A stretch of DNA of 64,000 nucleotides from Microbulbifer marinus (GCF_900107725.1 NZ_FNQO01000003.1:434001-498000), one strand, 5' to 3'. Shown: positions 27,016-37,425, counted from the first letter of the stretch. Program-made: numbers and translations. Notes: a model not told the origin generated them from the sequence alone.

Positions 27016-27027
27016 AATCACCCGGCC

Positions 27028-27066
27028 AAAAAAACAAACGCCCGGGCGGCGTGTGCCGTCCGGGCG
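27028..27066 (-). terminator. Terminator at the end of the tol-pal-cpoB operon
   Basis: On the minus strand two 12-base arms (27055-27066 and 27039-27050, one mismatch) enclose a four-base loop and are followed by a T-rich run over 27028-27038. It lies between cpoB and queE. Confidence 0.85.
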
Positions 27067-27129
27067 CGGGATAATAGAGCTTTCGTGATCAAAAAACCAG
27101 CGACGCCACTGTCGCTCCGGTTCACAGAA

Positions 27130-27999
27130 TTACTGGAAGTTCTGCTCCAGATACTGCTTGGCCAGGCCCGCGGCGCGGGCATCGCTTGCCGCGACCTGCT
27201 CGAGTAATTCCCGGGCCTTCTGCTGATCGCCGAGCTGGTGATACACGGTACCCAGCTTGTAACGACCGTCCCATACCTTGGTGGAGTTGGGATAGCCGTC
27301 CAGCAGGGCGACGAACCACTGGCGTGCCTCTTCCAGATTGCCCTGCACCAGCGCTATCTCGCCCAGCCAGTAATTGGCATTGGGAGCATACTGGCCGTTG
27401 GGATAGTCCTGCAGCAGGCGCTTGAACTCGGCGCTGGCGCCGTTGTAATCGCCATTGCGGGCCAGGCCGAAGCTGGCCTGATAGCGGTCGCGCTCGTCGG
27501 CACTGGCGGGAGCGGGCTTACCTGCCGGGGGGCGCTGCGCGCCGGCACCAGCACCGGTATCAGCGCCATTGCCATTGTCGGCACCGCTGCCGGCCGGCGG
27601 CTGCTTGGCCGGCTCTGTTCCCGACAGGCGGGCGATGCGGCGATCCAGATCCATATAGTCTTCGGTGCGCTGCTGCTTCAGGCGCTTGACCTCGTGGCGC
27701 AGCTCCTCCACCGCACCGCGCAGCTCCTGTACTTCCTGCTGCAATACCTGCATCTGGTAGTAGGCCTCCGCCTGGGGATTGGCCTGGGCGCGCTGGCTAG
27801 ACACCGGGGCGCGCGCTATCTGGGTCTCCTGATAGGCGGGCTCGGTATAAGTGGAATCCGGATATGAAGACGCCGACTGTTGCGAGCTGCCACCGGACAG
27901 ATCGACAATCGGCGCCTGTGAGAATACGGGCGAAGCCGCAGCCAGGCTGGCTGCGGCTATCGCGACTTTCTGTAAAGAAAATCTAATCGAAAAGTTCAT
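27130..27999 (-). CDS. cpoB: Cell division coordinator CpoB (YbgF)
   Basis: This 289-residue periplasmic protein works with TolA and PBP1B to link outer-membrane constriction to wall synthesis in division. A signal peptide ends near residue 28 (SPVFSQA). A trimerising coiled coil follows (about 80-120, VLQQEVQELRGAVEELRHEV), then an Ala/Gly/Pro-rich linker and a TPR domain (about 165-285) with repeats such as YPNGQYAPNANYWLGE. It is the last gene of the tol-pal operon, 13 bases after pal. Confidence 0.93.
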   Translation of the reverse strand: MNFSIRFSLQKVAIAAASLAAASPVFSQAPIVDLSGGSSQQSASSYPDSTYTEPAYQETQIARAPVSSQRAQANPQAEAYYQMQVLQQEVQELRGAVEELRHEVKRLKQQRTEDYMDLDRRIARLSGTEPAKQPPAGSGADNGNGADTGAGAGAQRPPAGKPAPASADERDRYQASFGLARNGDYNGASAEFKRLLQDYPNGQYAPNANYWLGEIALVQGNLEEARQWFVALLDGYPNSTKVWDGRYKLGTVYHQLGDQQKARELLEQVAASDARAAGLAKQYLEQNFQ

Positions 28000-28012
28000 C
28001 TGTCGATGCGAA

Positions 28013-28489
28013 TTACTTGACGATTACAACGCGACGGTTCATCGCGCGGGCGCTCTCGCTGGAACCAGCCTGAGCCGGACGCTCTTCACCGTAGCTGATC
28101 ACTTCCAGGCTGGCAGCGTCTACACCCTGCAGCACCAGGAAGTCGCGTACCGCGTTGGCACGACGCTCACCCAGGGCCAGGTTGTATTCGCGGGTACCCA
28201 GCTCGTCGGCGTGGCCTTCCAGGCGCACGTTCTGAGCGCTGCCACGCAGGCGGTCAGCGTGCTGGATCAGCAGATCGCGGGTTTGCGGCTTCAGCAGGGA
28301 CTGGTCGAAGTCGAAGTATACGACGTTGTCCAGAGGTACTGCGGTTTCCTGGGCCGGGGTTTCAACAACCGGCTCTTGAACCTGGGTCATTTGCTGCTGC
28401 GCGCTGTCATCGGTGTCGGTGCTGGAACAACCAGCCATTACCGCCATAACGCAAGCCAGACCCAGGCCAGTTTTTACTGATTTCAACAT
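28013..28489 (-). CDS. pal: Peptidoglycan-associated lipoprotein Pal
   Basis: This 158-residue outer-membrane lipoprotein ties the outer membrane to peptidoglycan and is the anchor of the Tol system. The lipobox VMAGC gives Cys21. A short flexible region is followed by the OmpA-like peptidoglycan-binding domain (about 50-158), with the diaminopimelate-binding segment LEGHADELGTREYNLALG and the following RRANAV. It lies between tolB and cpoB, the standard order. Confidence 0.97.
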   Translation of the reverse strand: MLKSVKTGLGLACVMAVMAGCSSTDTDDSAQQQMTQVQEPVVETPAQETAVPLDNVVYFDFDQSLLKPQTRDLLIQHADRLRGSAQNVRLEGHADELGTREYNLALGERRANAVRDFLVLQGVDAASLEVISYGEERPAQAGSSESARAMNRRVVIVK

Positions 28490-28586
28490 AAGCTACTCCG
28501 CTTTTAGTGTTATCGAAAAATCCTGCAAGACTTTTAATTGGTCTTGATTACAAGCCCACCGCAAAAACTGTGGCGGGCACCCCGTT

Positions 28587-29882
28587 TCAATCAAAATAAG
28601 GCGACCATGCCGGCTCGCGGACATCACCCCGCTGGGACGGCAGGTTGTACTTCACCCCGGCATCCAGCGATACCGCCGCCAGTATGCCCTTGTCCCCCCG
28701 CTTGGTAGCGTACATCAGCATGGCACCGTTGGGTGCAATACTGGGGGATTCATCCAGAGTCGTCTCCGTGAGGACACGCATCCGGCCGGTATTGATATCC
28801 ATCGTCGCAATAGTGAACACCCCCCTGCTGCGATGCACCATTACCAGCGTCTTCCCATCGGGTGACACTCGCGGCCTTGCGTTGTAGTCGCCATCGAAGG
28901 TTAAGCGGTCTACTTGACCAGTGGCAAGGGTCAATTGGTAAATTTGTGGCTTACCTCCCCTATCGGAGGTGAAAACCAGTGATTTACCGTCCGGCATCCA
29001 GTTCGGTTCGGTGTCAATGGAGAAGTGTCGGGTCATCCGGGTGAATCTCCCGGTGTTCAGATCCAGCACGTAGATCTCCGGATTGCCGTCCTTGGAGAGC
29101 ACCATTGCCAGTTTGGTTCCATCCGGCGACCAGGTCGGCGAGCTGTTGATACCTTTGAAGTTGGTCAACTGCTGGCGCGCTCCGGTACGCAGATTCTCGC
29201 GGAAGATCGCCGGGCGCCCGGTTTCAAAGGACACATAGGCGACTTCCTGCCCATTCGGTGACCACATCGGGGACATCACCGGCGCGCTGAAGCGGCGAAT
29301 TTCCCGCGCCCGCGCTCCGTCGATATCGGCCCGCATCAGCGCATAGCTGGGGCGGCCACCACGTCTTTCCTCCAGCACGTAGATCATTTCCGTGGAGAAA
29401 GCACCGCGAATACCGGTGATCGCCTCGAAGATCTCGTCAGCGGCGCGATGGGCTATATCGCGCAGCTGGCGGCTACCACCGCTGACCTGCTTGGTGAACA
29501 TTTTCTGCTGTCCGAAGATGTTCACCAGATCGAAGGTAAGCAGGTAACCGGCCGCCTGGGGCTCTATACGACCGGTAACAACGTATTCAGTTCCCAGAAT
29601 CCGCCAATCGCGGAAAACGACTTCTTCCGGATTCTTCGGAAACGACAGCATATCCGCCTTCGGCACCGGAGCGAACAGGCCACTGCGGCGCAGGTCGGCG
29701 GAAATAATACCGGACACGTCCTCTGACAGGACGCCGCTGCCGGACCAACTGAACGGCGACACGGCAATAGGCGTGGGATCGTCGATACCACTGGTGATAT
29801 CCACCACCAGCTGGGCGCGGGCGCCGACACTCAGTGATACGGCGACGAGTACAGCAACTGTTTTCAGCAGGTTCTTCATCAT
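28587..29882 (-). CDS. tolB: Tol-Pal system protein TolB
   Basis: This 431-residue periplasmic protein binds Pal and TolA. A signal peptide (residues 1-23, ending VGARA) is followed by the alpha/beta N-terminal domain and a six-bladed beta-propeller made of WD40-like repeats, seen in recurring [19 protein letters not shown] and VSPDGKTLV segments. The start overlaps the stop of tolA (ATGA). Confidence 0.97.
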   Translation of the reverse strand: MMKNLLKTVAVLVAVSLSVGARAQLVVDITSGIDDPTPIAVSPFSWSGSGVLSEDVSGIISADLRRSGLFAPVPKADMLSFPKNPEEVVFRDWRILGTEYVVTGRIEPQAAGYLLTFDLVNIFGQQKMFTKQVSGGSRQLRDIAHRAADEIFEAITGIRGAFSTEMIYVLEERRGGRPSYALMRADIDGARAREIRRFSAPVMSPMWSPNGQEVAYVSFETGRPAIFRENLRTGARQQLTNFKGINSSPTWSPDGTKLAMVLSKDGNPEIYVLDLNTGRFTRMTRHFSIDTEPNWMPDGKSLVFTSDRGGKPQIYQLTLATGQVDRLTFDGDYNARPRVSPDGKTLVMVHRSRGVFTIATMDINTGRMRVLTETTLDESPSIAPNGAMLMYATKRGDKGILAAVSLDAGVKYNLPSQRGDVREPAWSPYFD

Positions 29883-30664
29883 TGGCGTAGATCTTCTACT
29901 CGAAAGTTCAACAGGGTCGTGCGGACTTCGCGCTCAAATACATTCGGCTCCTCGCGGGCCAGCTCTGCCACCTCGGGAAATACTTCCACCTTGCGGATAG
30001 CCTGCAACACCGAGCGGTCCAGCGCCGCGTTGCCACTGCCCTCAATAATGTTGGTTGCCACCACCCGACCGGTAGGCACAAAATTGATTTGCACCACGGT
30101 GATCATGCCATTGCGCGCGCTGGGCGGGCGACTCCACACGGATTCGATACGCTGCTGGATCGCCTGGGCCACGGACATCACAGCCTGGGCGTCCTCGCGC
30201 GCGTCGAGCAACTCTTCCTCTTCTTCCAGCGCCTCGTCGAAAGCGCTCTGGCGCTCACGCTCCAGCTGCTGCTTGCGCTCCTGCTCCTTGCGCTCCTTCT
30301 CGCGGCGGGCCTTCTCCTCGGCCGCTTTCTTCTTGCGCTCGGCCTCGGCCTTTTTCTTCTTCTCGGCCTCCGCCTTCTTCTTGCGCTCCAGTGCGGCGCG
30401 GCGCTTCTTCTCCGCTTCCGCCTGGCGCTTGCGCTCCAGCTCGCGCTGCTGGCGCTGCTTGATCTTGTCGACTTTGGGTGGCGCTTTCTTTTTAGTCACC
30501 GTGGCATCCACGGTAACCAGCTTGGCCTGCACAAACTTCGGCATCGGCTTGCGCTCGGGCTTGCTGGTGGCCTCCCAGCCGTATGTCAGCACGGCAATCA
30601 GCGCCCCGTGCAGTGCGAGGCTGACAATGATCGCCAGTGCGTAAGAGCCTCTATTCACCGGCAC
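29879..30664 (-). CDS. tolA: Tol-Pal system protein TolA
   Basis: This inner-membrane protein bridges the TolQR motor to TolB and Pal. One membrane helix near the N-terminus (about 8-26) is followed by a long Lys/Glu/Ala-rich helical region (about 60-150) and a small C-terminal domain (about 165-261, [20 protein letters not shown]). At 261 residues it is much shorter than the 421-residue E. coli protein because of a shorter helical part. The start is a GTG at 30664, just after tolR. Confidence 0.94.
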   Translation of the reverse strand: MPVNRGSYALAIIVSLALHGALIAVLTYGWEATSKPERKPMPKFVQAKLVTVDATVTKKKAPPKVDKIKQRQQRELERKRQAEAEKKRRAALERKKKAEAEKKKKAEAERKKKAAEEKARREKERKEQERKQQLERERQSAFDEALEEEEELLDAREDAQAVMSVAQAIQQRIESVWSRPPSARNGMITVVQINFVPTGRVVATNIIEGSGNAALDRSVLQAIRKVEVFPEVAELAREEPNVFEREVRTTLLNFRVEDLRQ

Positions 30665-30665
30665 C

Positions 30666-31097
30666 CTACTCCTGCGGCGGTTCGGTGACCAGGCCGACGC
30701 TGGGCGCGCCCGCCTGCTGCAAATGGGTCATGGCACTGACAATCAGACCGTACTTGGCATCGGTATCGCCCCATACCAGCACCGGCGTCTTCGGCTTTTG
30801 ACGCAAAACCTTGGCCACAGTTTCCTTGATCTCGGCCAGAGGCCTGGCCTGCTTCTCTTCCTCACCGAGATTCAGGTAATAGGTGCCGTCCGCGCGCACG
30901 GACACGATCAGCGGCTCATCGTCGGTGTCCTCGATCGGCGCCGAGGGCGCATCCGGCAGGTCGACCTTGACCCCCTGCATCAGCAGCGGCGCGGTGACCA
31001 TAAACACGATCAGCAGCACCAGCATCACGTCGATGTAGGGCACCACGTTGATCTCGGATACCAGCTTTTTCTTGGTTCCCTTGCGAAACACACTCAT
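30666..31097 (-). CDS. tolR: Tol-Pal system protein TolR
   Basis: This 143-residue subunit is, with TolQ, the proton-driven motor of the Tol system. One N-terminal membrane helix contains the conserved proton-carrying Asp in PYIDVMLVLLIVFMV (residue 23 or so), followed by a periplasmic domain. It belongs to the ExbD/TolR family. It sits between tolQ and tolA with almost no gap. Confidence 0.96.
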   Translation of the reverse strand: MSVFRKGTKKKLVSEINVVPYIDVMLVLLIVFMVTAPLLMQGVKVDLPDAPSAPIEDTDDEPLIVSVRADGTYYLNLGEEEKQARPLAEIKETVAKVLRQKPKTPVLVWGDTDAKYGLIVSAMTHLQQAGAPSVGLVTEPPQE

Positions 31098-31114
31098 AGG
31101 GTTCGCCTATCTAC

Positions 31115-31804
31115 TCAGCTGGAGTGCACTTTGCGGTGCAGGATGGAGGAGAACTCCTCGGCAAAAGTCTCATAGCTGGACAACAGCCACTCTGCCTTGG
31201 CGGAATAGCGGTTGTAGGCCATTACCGCCGGGATCGCCGCGAACAGACCCATTGCCGTTGCCACCAGGGCCTCACTGATACCGGGCGCCACGGTGGCGAT
31301 GGTGGCCTGGTGCATGGTGGCCAGACTGCGGAAGGAATTCATGATGCCCCAGACGGTACCGAACAGGCCGATATAGGGGCTGACCGAACCGACGGTGGCG
31401 AGAAACGGCAGGTTCATCTCCACTTTTTCCTGCTCGCGGGACATCGCCACGCGCATCGCGCGCTCGGTGCCTTCCATGACCGCCTCCGGGCCGCTGCGGC
31501 CCTGCTGGCGCAGGCGGGTGAACTCGGTGAAGCCGGCGCGGAACAGGGACTCGACGCCGTCGGTCTTGCCGCGCTCGGCGCGGGCATTGCCCTCGCGGAA
31601 CAGCTGGTTCAGATCGGCTCCGGACCAGAAACGGCGCTCGAAGTTGTTCATCGCGCGCTTGGCCCGAGTCAGGTAGAGGCCGCGCTGAATGATCATGACC
31701 CAGGAGATCACCGAGGCCAGCAGCAGGATCAACATCACCAACTGCACCAGCAGACTGGCATTCTGTATCAGCCCCCACAGGGAGAGTGTTTCACCGGCGT
31801 TCAT
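31115..31804 (-). CDS. tolQ: Tol-Pal system protein TolQ
   Basis: This 229-residue inner-membrane motor subunit of the ExbB/TolQ/MotA family has three membrane helices (about 15-38, 135-160 and 168-195). The family core LATVGSVSPYIGLFGTVWGIM and the following ISEALVATAMGLFAAIPAV segment hold the residues that face the TolR Asp. It is the first tol gene and follows ybgC by three bases. Confidence 0.96.
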   Translation of the reverse strand: MNAGETLSLWGLIQNASLLVQLVMLILLLASVISWVMIIQRGLYLTRAKRAMNNFERRFWSGADLNQLFREGNARAERGKTDGVESLFRAGFTEFTRLRQQGRSGPEAVMEGTERAMRVAMSREQEKVEMNLPFLATVGSVSPYIGLFGTVWGIMNSFRSLATMHQATIATVAPGISEALVATAMGLFAAIPAVMAYNRYSAKAEWLLSSYETFAEEFSSILHRKVHSS

Positions 31805-31807
31805 CTT

Positions 31808-32212
31808 TTAAATAGCTGCCTTTAATGCTGAGTAAATGGATTCTGGTAGCGCGCAGGGCTTGCGGCTGTCGTCTGCAACGCAGGCGACTTTGACCACGCC
31901 CTCGCAAATAATTTCATCGTCGCGCCAAATTTTTTGCTCGAAAGTCACCGCGGCGCGCCCCAGTTTGCCAATCGCGGCCGTAGCCCGCAACGCGTCGTCC
32001 AGCCACGCCGAGCGGCGGTACTGGATTTCCGCCGAGTGCACCACCAGCAACAGGCCCTGCTGCGGCATGGCGGGCTTATCATAGCCGAGGGAACGGACCA
32101 ATTCTGTGCGCGCGCGCTCCATATACTTCAAATAATTCACGTAATACACGATTCCGCCCGCGTCGGTGTCCTCGATATAGACGCGGATCGGGATACTGAA
32201 AGCCTCTTTCAC
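31808..32212 (-). CDS. ybgC: Acyl-CoA thioesterase YbgC (hot-dog fold)
   Basis: This is a 134-residue hot-dog thioesterase. The active-site motif DTDAGGIVYYVNYLKYMER starts at about residue 15, with the catalytic Asp of the 4-hydroxybenzoyl-CoA-thioesterase type. YbgC members act on short acyl-CoAs or acyl-ACP, and are the standard first gene of tol-pal operons. The start is a GTG at 32212 with AAGGGG upstream; no ATG fits better. Confidence 0.93.
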   Translation of the reverse strand: MKEAFSIPIRVYIEDTDAGGIVYYVNYLKYMERARTELVRSLGYDKPAMPQQGLLLVVHSAEIQYRRSAWLDDALRATAAIGKLGRAAVTFEQKIWRDDEIICEGVVKVACVADDSRKPCALPESIYSALKAAI

Positions 32213-32269
32213 CCCTGCCCCTTCACTGTTCAGATGGTCAAATCGCGGCCGGTGGCCGCGATGAAATTA

Positions 32270-33292
32270 TCACTGTTTGCTGTCCGGCTTCGGCAGCCCG
32301 AAATGCTCATAGGCCAGCGCCGTGACCACGCGTCCGCGCGGCGTGCGGGCAATATAGCCCTGCTGGATCAGGTAGGGCTCGAGCACATCCTCGATGGTAT
32401 CCCGCTCCTCGCTGACTGCCGCCGCCAGGCTGTCGATACCCACCGGGCCGCCGTCAAACCTCTCGATCATCGCCAGCAACATGCGCCGGTCCAGCTGGTC
32501 AAAGCCGCGCGCGTCCACATTGAGCATATTCAGTGCGGCATCGGCGATACCGGCATCGACGCTGCCGTCGCCCTTCACTTCAGCGTAGTCGCGCACCCGG
32601 CGCAGCAGCCGGTTGGCAATGCGCGGCGTGCCGCGAGCGCGGCGGGCCACCTCCAGCGCGCCGCCCTCGTCCATTTCCACCCCCATCAGGCCCGCGGAAC
32701 GGCGCACAATGCTGGTCAGGTCGGCGACATTGTAAAATTCGAGCCGCTGCACGATACCGAAGCGGTCACGCAGCGGCGAAGTCAGCAGGCCCGCCCTGGT
32801 GGTGGCACCGACCAGGGTAAACGGCGGCAGATCCAGCTTGATCGAGCGGGCAGCCGGGCCCTCGCCGATCATGATATCCAGCTGGTAGTCTTCCATCGCC
32901 GGATACAGCACCTCTTCCACGTGGGGGCTAAGGCGGTGGATCTCGTCGATAAACAGCACATCGCCCGGCTCGAGATTGGTCATCAGCGCAGCCAGGTCGC
33001 CGGCCTTCTCCAGCACCGGGCCGGAGGTGGTCTTGATGGCCACATCCATCTCCGCGGCGATGATGTTCGCCAACGTCGTCTTGCCCAGTCCCGGCGGGCC
33101 GAACACCAGCGTGTGATCCAGGGCCTCGCCGCGCAGCTTGGCCGCCTGGATAAAGATTTCCATCTGCTCGCGCACCACCGGCTGACCCACATAGTCTGCC
33201 AGGGACTTGGGGCGCACGGCGCGGTCGTACTGCTCTTCCTGCCCCGTTGGGCCTATGGGTTCCGGCGCTATCAGGCGATCGGCTTCAATCAT
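32270..33292 (-). CDS. ruvB: Holliday junction DNA helicase RuvB
   Basis: This 340-residue AAA+ motor drives branch migration of Holliday junctions together with RuvA. Walker A is [10 protein letters not shown] and Walker B DEIHRL; the sensor region [15 protein letters not shown] and the C-terminal winged helix follow. The gene lies 15 bases after ruvA on the same strand, in the order ruvC-ruvA-ruvB. ybgC comes 57 bases downstream. Confidence 0.98.
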   Translation of the reverse strand: MIEADRLIAPEPIGPTGQEEQYDRAVRPKSLADYVGQPVVREQMEIFIQAAKLRGEALDHTLVFGPPGLGKTTLANIIAAEMDVAIKTTSGPVLEKAGDLAALMTNLEPGDVLFIDEIHRLSPHVEEVLYPAMEDYQLDIMIGEGPAARSIKLDLPPFTLVGATTRAGLLTSPLRDRFGIVQRLEFYNVADLTSIVRRSAGLMGVEMDEGGALEVARRARGTPRIANRLLRRVRDYAEVKGDGSVDAGIADAALNMLNVDARGFDQLDRRMLLAMIERFDGGPVGIDSLAAAVSEERDTIEDVLEPYLIQQGYIARTPRGRVVTALAYEHFGLPKPDSKQ

Positions 33293-33307
33293 GACAACAA
33301 CTCCGGA

Positions 33308-33916
33308 TTAGGCGGGGGCCATGCTCTTGAGAGCGAGGCGAATCAGCGTGGCGCTATCGGCATCCGGCTGTTCCTTGCTCGCCTTCGCCACCATCTTGGT
33401 GGCCTCGGTCGGCTTGTAGCCGAGCGCCGCCAGCGCACTCTCCGCCTCGCCGGCGTGGTCGACTTTCGGCGCCGCCGCGGCCATCAGCGGGATATCGTTG
33501 GCATCGCCGAACTGCGGCGCCAGCTTGTCGCGCAGCTCGATGATCAGCCGCTCGGCGGTCTTCTTGCCGACACCCGGCACCTTTACCAAGGCGCCAACAT
33601 TGTCTTCCGCCACACAGCGGGACAGCGCGGTTCCGTCGAGACCGGACAGTATTGCAAGCGCCATCTTCGGGCCCACACCGTTGACCTTGATCAGGGTGCG
33701 GAACAGTTGGCGGTCGGCATCGCGGATAAAGCCGTACAGTGTCTGTGCGGTTTCCGAAACCGCCAGATGAGTGTGCAACTGCACCGCCTGCCCCAGTTGC
33801 GGCAGCTCGAAAATGGTGGTCATGGGTGCAAGCACTTCGTAGCCCACCCCCTGTACATCCACCAGCAACAGCGGCGGCTGAACCGCGGCCAGGGTGCCGC
33901 TCAGTCTTCCTATCAT
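33308..33916 (-). CDS. ruvA: Holliday junction DNA-binding protein RuvA
   Basis: This 202-residue protein binds the four-way junction as a tetramer and loads RuvB. The N-terminal OB domain starts MIGRLSG; two helix-hairpin-helix motifs lie about residues 70-130 (VNGVGPKMALAILSG and VPGVGKKTAERLIIEL); domain III that contacts RuvB is about 155-202. It follows ruvC after a 180-base gap holding an inverted-repeat element. Confidence 0.98.
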   Translation of the reverse strand: MIGRLSGTLAAVQPPLLLVDVQGVGYEVLAPMTTIFELPQLGQAVQLHTHLAVSETAQTLYGFIRDADRQLFRTLIKVNGVGPKMALAILSGLDGTALSRCVAEDNVGALVKVPGVGKKTAERLIIELRDKLAPQFGDANDIPLMAAAAPKVDHAGEAESALAALGYKPTEATKMVAKASKEQPDADSATLIRLALKSMAPA

Positions 33917-33960
33917 TCTTCTATCTCGTAGTTGCCAACTGGCACAGTGTTCAATGCGAA

Positions 33961-34072
33961 GGCACTGCTGCCGGTGCTCCCTTGCGAGACTGTCGGCCGG
34001 AGGGACCCGGCCGACAAGCCTACAGGGATGTATTCACGGTGTGTCTCGCAAGGGAGTACCGGCAGCAGTGCC
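33961..34072. repeat. 112-bp inverted-repeat element between ruvC and ruvA
   Basis: The two outer arms of 30 bases (33961-33990 and 34043-34072) match at 29 positions as an inverted repeat, starting GGCACTGCTGCCGGT. Inside lies a second perfect hairpin with 10-base arms (33991-34000, 34007-34016). The layout is that of a small palindromic intergenic repeat or a miniature mobile element. It holds no gene and is transcribed within the ruv operon. Confidence 0.75.
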
Positions 34073-34096
34073 GCCACGACCTTGTCTGCACATCCA

Positions 34097-34627
34097 TCAG
34101 GAGATGCTCAGGCGGCCGCGGCGGAAGCGGCTGCGCGCGCCGCCGGCGGTCTGCACCAGGGTCTGCATCGTGTGCATATGGCAGAGGGCCACCGCCAGGG
34201 CATCGGCGGCGTCTTCCTGCGGCGATGCCGGCAGGGACAGCAGTGTCTTCACCATGTGCTGCACCTGTAGCTTGTCCGCCGCACCGGTCCCCACCACGGC
34301 CTGCTTCACCTTGCGCGCCTCGTATTCGGCCACCGGCAGATCCGCATTGGCGGCGGCGACAATCGCCGCACCACGGGCCTGCCCCAACTTCAGTGCCGAA
34401 CCCGCGCTCTTGGACATAAACACGTTTTCGATCGCCATCTGCGCCGGCTGGTACTGCTGCGCTATCTGGCTTACCGCATCGAAAATGAGTTTGAGTCGCT
34501 CCGGTAGCGGGCCCTCCGGGATACGGATCACACCACTGGCGACATAGGTGGCCTTGTTGCGCTGCACGTCGATCAGGCCGTAACCGGTTTTGCGTGAGCC
34601 GGGGTCTATGCCCAGGATACGGGTCAA
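34097..34627 (-). CDS. ruvC: Crossover junction endonuclease RuvC
   Basis: This 176-residue endonuclease cuts Holliday junctions. The first catalytic Asp is in [14 protein letters not shown] (residue 8 or so); the Glu lies in MAIENVFM and the last acidic pair in [10 protein letters not shown]. The start codon is TTG at 34627, supported by a GGGGGAG ribosome site just upstream and by the family start at this point. It is the first of the ruv genes, downstream of yebC. Confidence 0.97.
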   Translation of the reverse strand: MTRILGIDPGSRKTGYGLIDVQRNKATYVASGVIRIPEGPLPERLKLIFDAVSQIAQQYQPAQMAIENVFMSKSAGSALKLGQARGAAIVAAANADLPVAEYEARKVKQAVVGTGAADKLQVQHMVKTLLSLPASPQEDAADALAVALCHMHTMQTLVQTAGGARSRFRRGRLSIS

Positions 34628-34715
34628 GGGCTCCCCCTATCTGTACGTTTATATAGTGGTGGGGAGTGTCCCAAGGTGGGGGGAAGGCGTCAAGGGAATG
34701 GGCGGTGAAGGCAAT

Positions 34716-34741
34716 GCAGGGCGGATGCACATCCGCCCTGC
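34716..34741. repeat. 26-bp palindrome between yebC and ruvC
   Basis: The perfect 12-base arms GCAGGGCGGATG (34716-34727) and its complement (34730-34741) are separated by two bases, just past the yebC stop. No T run follows, so it is not a plain terminator; it may be an RNA-stabilising hairpin or an intergenic repeat. Confidence 0.6.
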
Positions 34742-34752
34742 GGGCTGGCGAA

Positions 34753-35496
34753 TCAGCCCATCTGCTCCATCACCTCGGCGGGGATATCGGCATTGCTGTA
34801 GACGTTCTGTACATCGTCCAGGTCTTCCAGCATATCCACCAGCGCCATCACCTTCTCGGCGCCGTCCTTGTCCAGTGGTACGGTGGTCGACGGGATCATT
34901 GCAATCTCGGCGTTGTCCGGCTTGAAACCGGCCTCGGTCAGCGCGTCTTTCACCGCCATATAGTCCTGGAACTCGGTGGTGACTTCGATGCTGCCGTCGT
35001 CGTTGGTTTCGATATCCTCGGCGCCGGCCTCCAGGGCCGCCTCCATCAGCGCGTCCTCATCCGCTCCAGGTTCATAATAGAGCTGGCCCTTGCGCGAAAA
35101 GAGGTAGGCTACGGAGCCGTCGGTACCCAGGTTGCCGCCGCGCTTGCTGAAGGCATGGCGCACTTCCGCCACGGTGCGGTTGCGGTTGTCGGTCAGGCAC
35201 TCCACCAGGACAGCAACACCACCGACACCGTAACCCTCGTAGGTCACCGCCTCGTAGTTGTCGCCCTCGGCGTTGCCGGCACCGCGCGCGATGGCCTTGT
35301 CGATGGTGTCGCGCTTCATGTTTGCGCCCAGGGCTTTATCGATGGTGGCGCGCAGGGTCGGGTTGTCCTCCGGGTTGGGGCCGGCTTTCGCGGCAACGGT
35401 CAGCTCGCGAATGATCTTGGTGAAAATCTTACCGCGTTTGGCATCCTGAGCCGCTTTGCGGTGCTTGATGTTGGCCCATTTACTATGTCCCGCCAT
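34753..35496 (-). CDS. yebC: YebC/PmpR family protein (translation-related regulator)
   Basis: This 247-residue cytoplasmic protein of the TACO1/YebC family starts with the hallmark [14 protein letters not shown] and has the three-domain length of the family. Members have been described as transcription regulators (PmpR in Pseudomonas) and, more recently, as helpers of translation on difficult sequences. The position between aspS and ruvC is the conserved gammaproteobacterial order. Confidence 0.97.
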   Translation of the reverse strand: MAGHSKWANIKHRKAAQDAKRGKIFTKIIRELTVAAKAGPNPEDNPTLRATIDKALGANMKRDTIDKAIARGAGNAEGDNYEAVTYEGYGVGGVAVLVECLTDNRNRTVAEVRHAFSKRGGNLGTDGSVAYLFSRKGQLYYEPGADEDALMEAALEAGAEDIETNDDGSIEVTTEFQDYMAVKDALTEAGFKPDNAEIAMIPSTTVPLDKDGAEKVMALVDMLEDLDDVQNVYSNADIPAEVMEQMG

Positions 35497-35556
35497 CTGT
35501 CTTTCTCCGGTCGTTTTGTGACAGCCGAGCCCGACGGCCGGCTGCCCACTCAGCTC

Positions 35557-37335
35557 TTAACTTACTTTCTCTTCTTTCAGGCGCAGGCGGATGCTCAACT
35601 CGCGCAGTTGCTTGGCATCCACGGCGCCCGGTGCATCAGTCATCACACAGGCAGCGCTCTGGGTTTTCGGGAATGCGATCACATCGCGAATCGAATCGGT
35701 TCCGGTCATCAGCATCACCAGGCGGTCGAGGCCGAAGGCCAGGCCGCCGTGCGGCGGAGCGCCATACTTCAGCGCGTCGAGCAGGAAGCCGAATTTCTCG
35801 CGCTGCTCCTGCTCGTCGATACCGAGAATACGGAACACCGCTTCCTGCATTTGCTGGTCGTGGATACGCACGGAACCGCCGCCCAGCTCGGTGCCGTTCA
35901 GCACCATGTCGTAGGCACGGGACAGCGCATCCAGCGGCTTCGCCTCCAGTTCCTCCGGGGAGCAGGACGGCGCGGTGAACGGGTGGTGCAGCGCGGTCAG
36001 GCTGCCGTCATCGTCTTCCTCGAACATCGGGAAGGCCACGATCCACAGCGGCGCCCAGTCGCAGGTGTACAGGTTCAGGTCGGCACCCAGCTTGCAGCGC
36101 AGCGCGCCCAGGGCTTCAGATACGATCTTGGCCTTGTCGGCACCGAAGAAGATCAGGTCGCCGTTCTCGGCTTCCAGGCGGTCGAGAATCGCCGCGCGGG
36201 TCTCGTTCGGCAGGAACTTGACGATCGGTGACTGCAGACCGTTTTCCAGGTCGGACTTGTCGTTGACCTTGATGTAGGCCAGCCCCTTGGCACCGTAGAT
36301 ACCGACAAACTTGCCGTAATCGTCGATCTGCTTGCGGGTCAGCTTGTCATTGCCGCCGGGAACTTTCAGCGCGGCGACACGGCCTTTCGGATCATTGGCC
36401 GGGCCGGAGAATACCTTGAACTCCACCTCGGTCATCAGATCCTTGATTTCTACCATTTCCAGCGGAATACGCAGGTCCGGCTTGTCGGAGCCGTAGCGCA
36501 GCATCGCCTGGTAGTGGGTCATGCGCGGGAACTCACCAAGGTCCACACCCTTCAGTTCCTGGAACAGCGTGCGCACCATGCCTTCGGTGATCGACATGAT
36601 GTCCTCCTCGTCGAGGAAGGAGGTCTCGATATCGATCTGGGTGAATTCCGGTTGGCGATCCGCGCGCAGATCTTCATCGCGGAAGCACTTGGCAATCTGG
36701 TAGTAGCGGTCGAAACCGGACACCATCAGCAACTGCTTGAACAGCTGCGGCGACTGCGGCAGGGCGAAGAACTTGCCCTCGTGGGTGCGGCTCGGCACCA
36801 GATAGTCGCGTGCGCCCTCCGGGGTGGCGCGGGTCAGGATCGGCGTTTCGATATCCAGAAAACCCTGCTCATCCAGGTAATTGCGGATCGCGGTCGTCAA
36901 CTTGGAACGGAAACGCAGGTTGCGCTGCATCTCGTTGCGGCGCAGATCCAGGTAGCGGTACTTGAGGCGCACGTCCTCGCCCACGGCGGTGTGCTCGTCC
37001 AGCTGGAAGGGCACGGTTTCGGCACTGTTGAGAATTTCCAGCTCGGTGCCGTAGACCTCGACCTCGCCGGTCTCCATATTCGGGTTCACCGCTTCCGCCG
37101 CGCGCGCACGCACGCGACCGGTCACCTTCAGCACGTATTCGCTGCGCACCCTGTCCGCGGTCTGGAAATGCTCCGCGGCGTCCGGATCGAATACCACCTG
37201 CACGATGCCGTCGCGGTCGCGCAGGTCGATAAAGATCACTCCACCGTGATCGCGGCGGCGGTCAACCCAGCCGCAGAGGGTTACTACGCGGTCTATATCC
37301 GCGGATCGTAGGGCGCCACAGTAGTCGCTGCGCAT
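35557..37335 (-). CDS. aspS: Aspartyl-tRNA synthetase
   Basis: This 592-residue class II synthetase charges tRNA-Asp. The N-terminal OB anticodon domain (about 1-110, [23 protein letters not shown]) is followed by the class II core with motif 2 [18 protein letters not shown] and the bacterial GAD insertion (about 300-420), and by motif 3 [12 protein letters not shown]. The length is that of the bacterial type. It lies 60 bases upstream of yebC and probably shares its transcript. Confidence 0.98.
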   Translation of the reverse strand: MRSDYCGALRSADIDRVVTLCGWVDRRRDHGGVIFIDLRDRDGIVQVVFDPDAAEHFQTADRVRSEYVLKVTGRVRARAAEAVNPNMETGEVEVYGTELEILNSAETVPFQLDEHTAVGEDVRLKYRYLDLRRNEMQRNLRFRSKLTTAIRNYLDEQGFLDIETPILTRATPEGARDYLVPSRTHEGKFFALPQSPQLFKQLLMVSGFDRYYQIAKCFRDEDLRADRQPEFTQIDIETSFLDEEDIMSITEGMVRTLFQELKGVDLGEFPRMTHYQAMLRYGSDKPDLRIPLEMVEIKDLMTEVEFKVFSGPANDPKGRVAALKVPGGNDKLTRKQIDDYGKFVGIYGAKGLAYIKVNDKSDLENGLQSPIVKFLPNETRAAILDRLEAENGDLIFFGADKAKIVSEALGALRCKLGADLNLYTCDWAPLWIVAFPMFEEDDDGSLTALHHPFTAPSCSPEELEAKPLDALSRAYDMVLNGTELGGGSVRIHDQQMQEAVFRILGIDEQEQREKFGFLLDALKYGAPPHGGLAFGLDRLVMLMTGTDSIRDVIAFPKTQSAACVMTDAPGAVDAKQLRELSIRLRLKEEKVS

Positions 37336-37425
37336 GGATGCATTCCCGTTGTTTTACGTTAGACGATGTCGATAGGTGACTTTTCGTTGCTTAAACCGGG
37401 GGCCGCCGTCCGGCGCCCCCCGCAC

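Noticed and set aside
31934..33931. Long plus-strand open frame opposite ruvB and ruvA
   Set aside because: It is an antisense shadow of well-conserved ruv genes.
34666..36231. Plus-strand open frame of about 520 residues opposite yebC and aspS
   Set aside because: It is antisense to two universal genes and has a His/Gln/Arg-rich composition.
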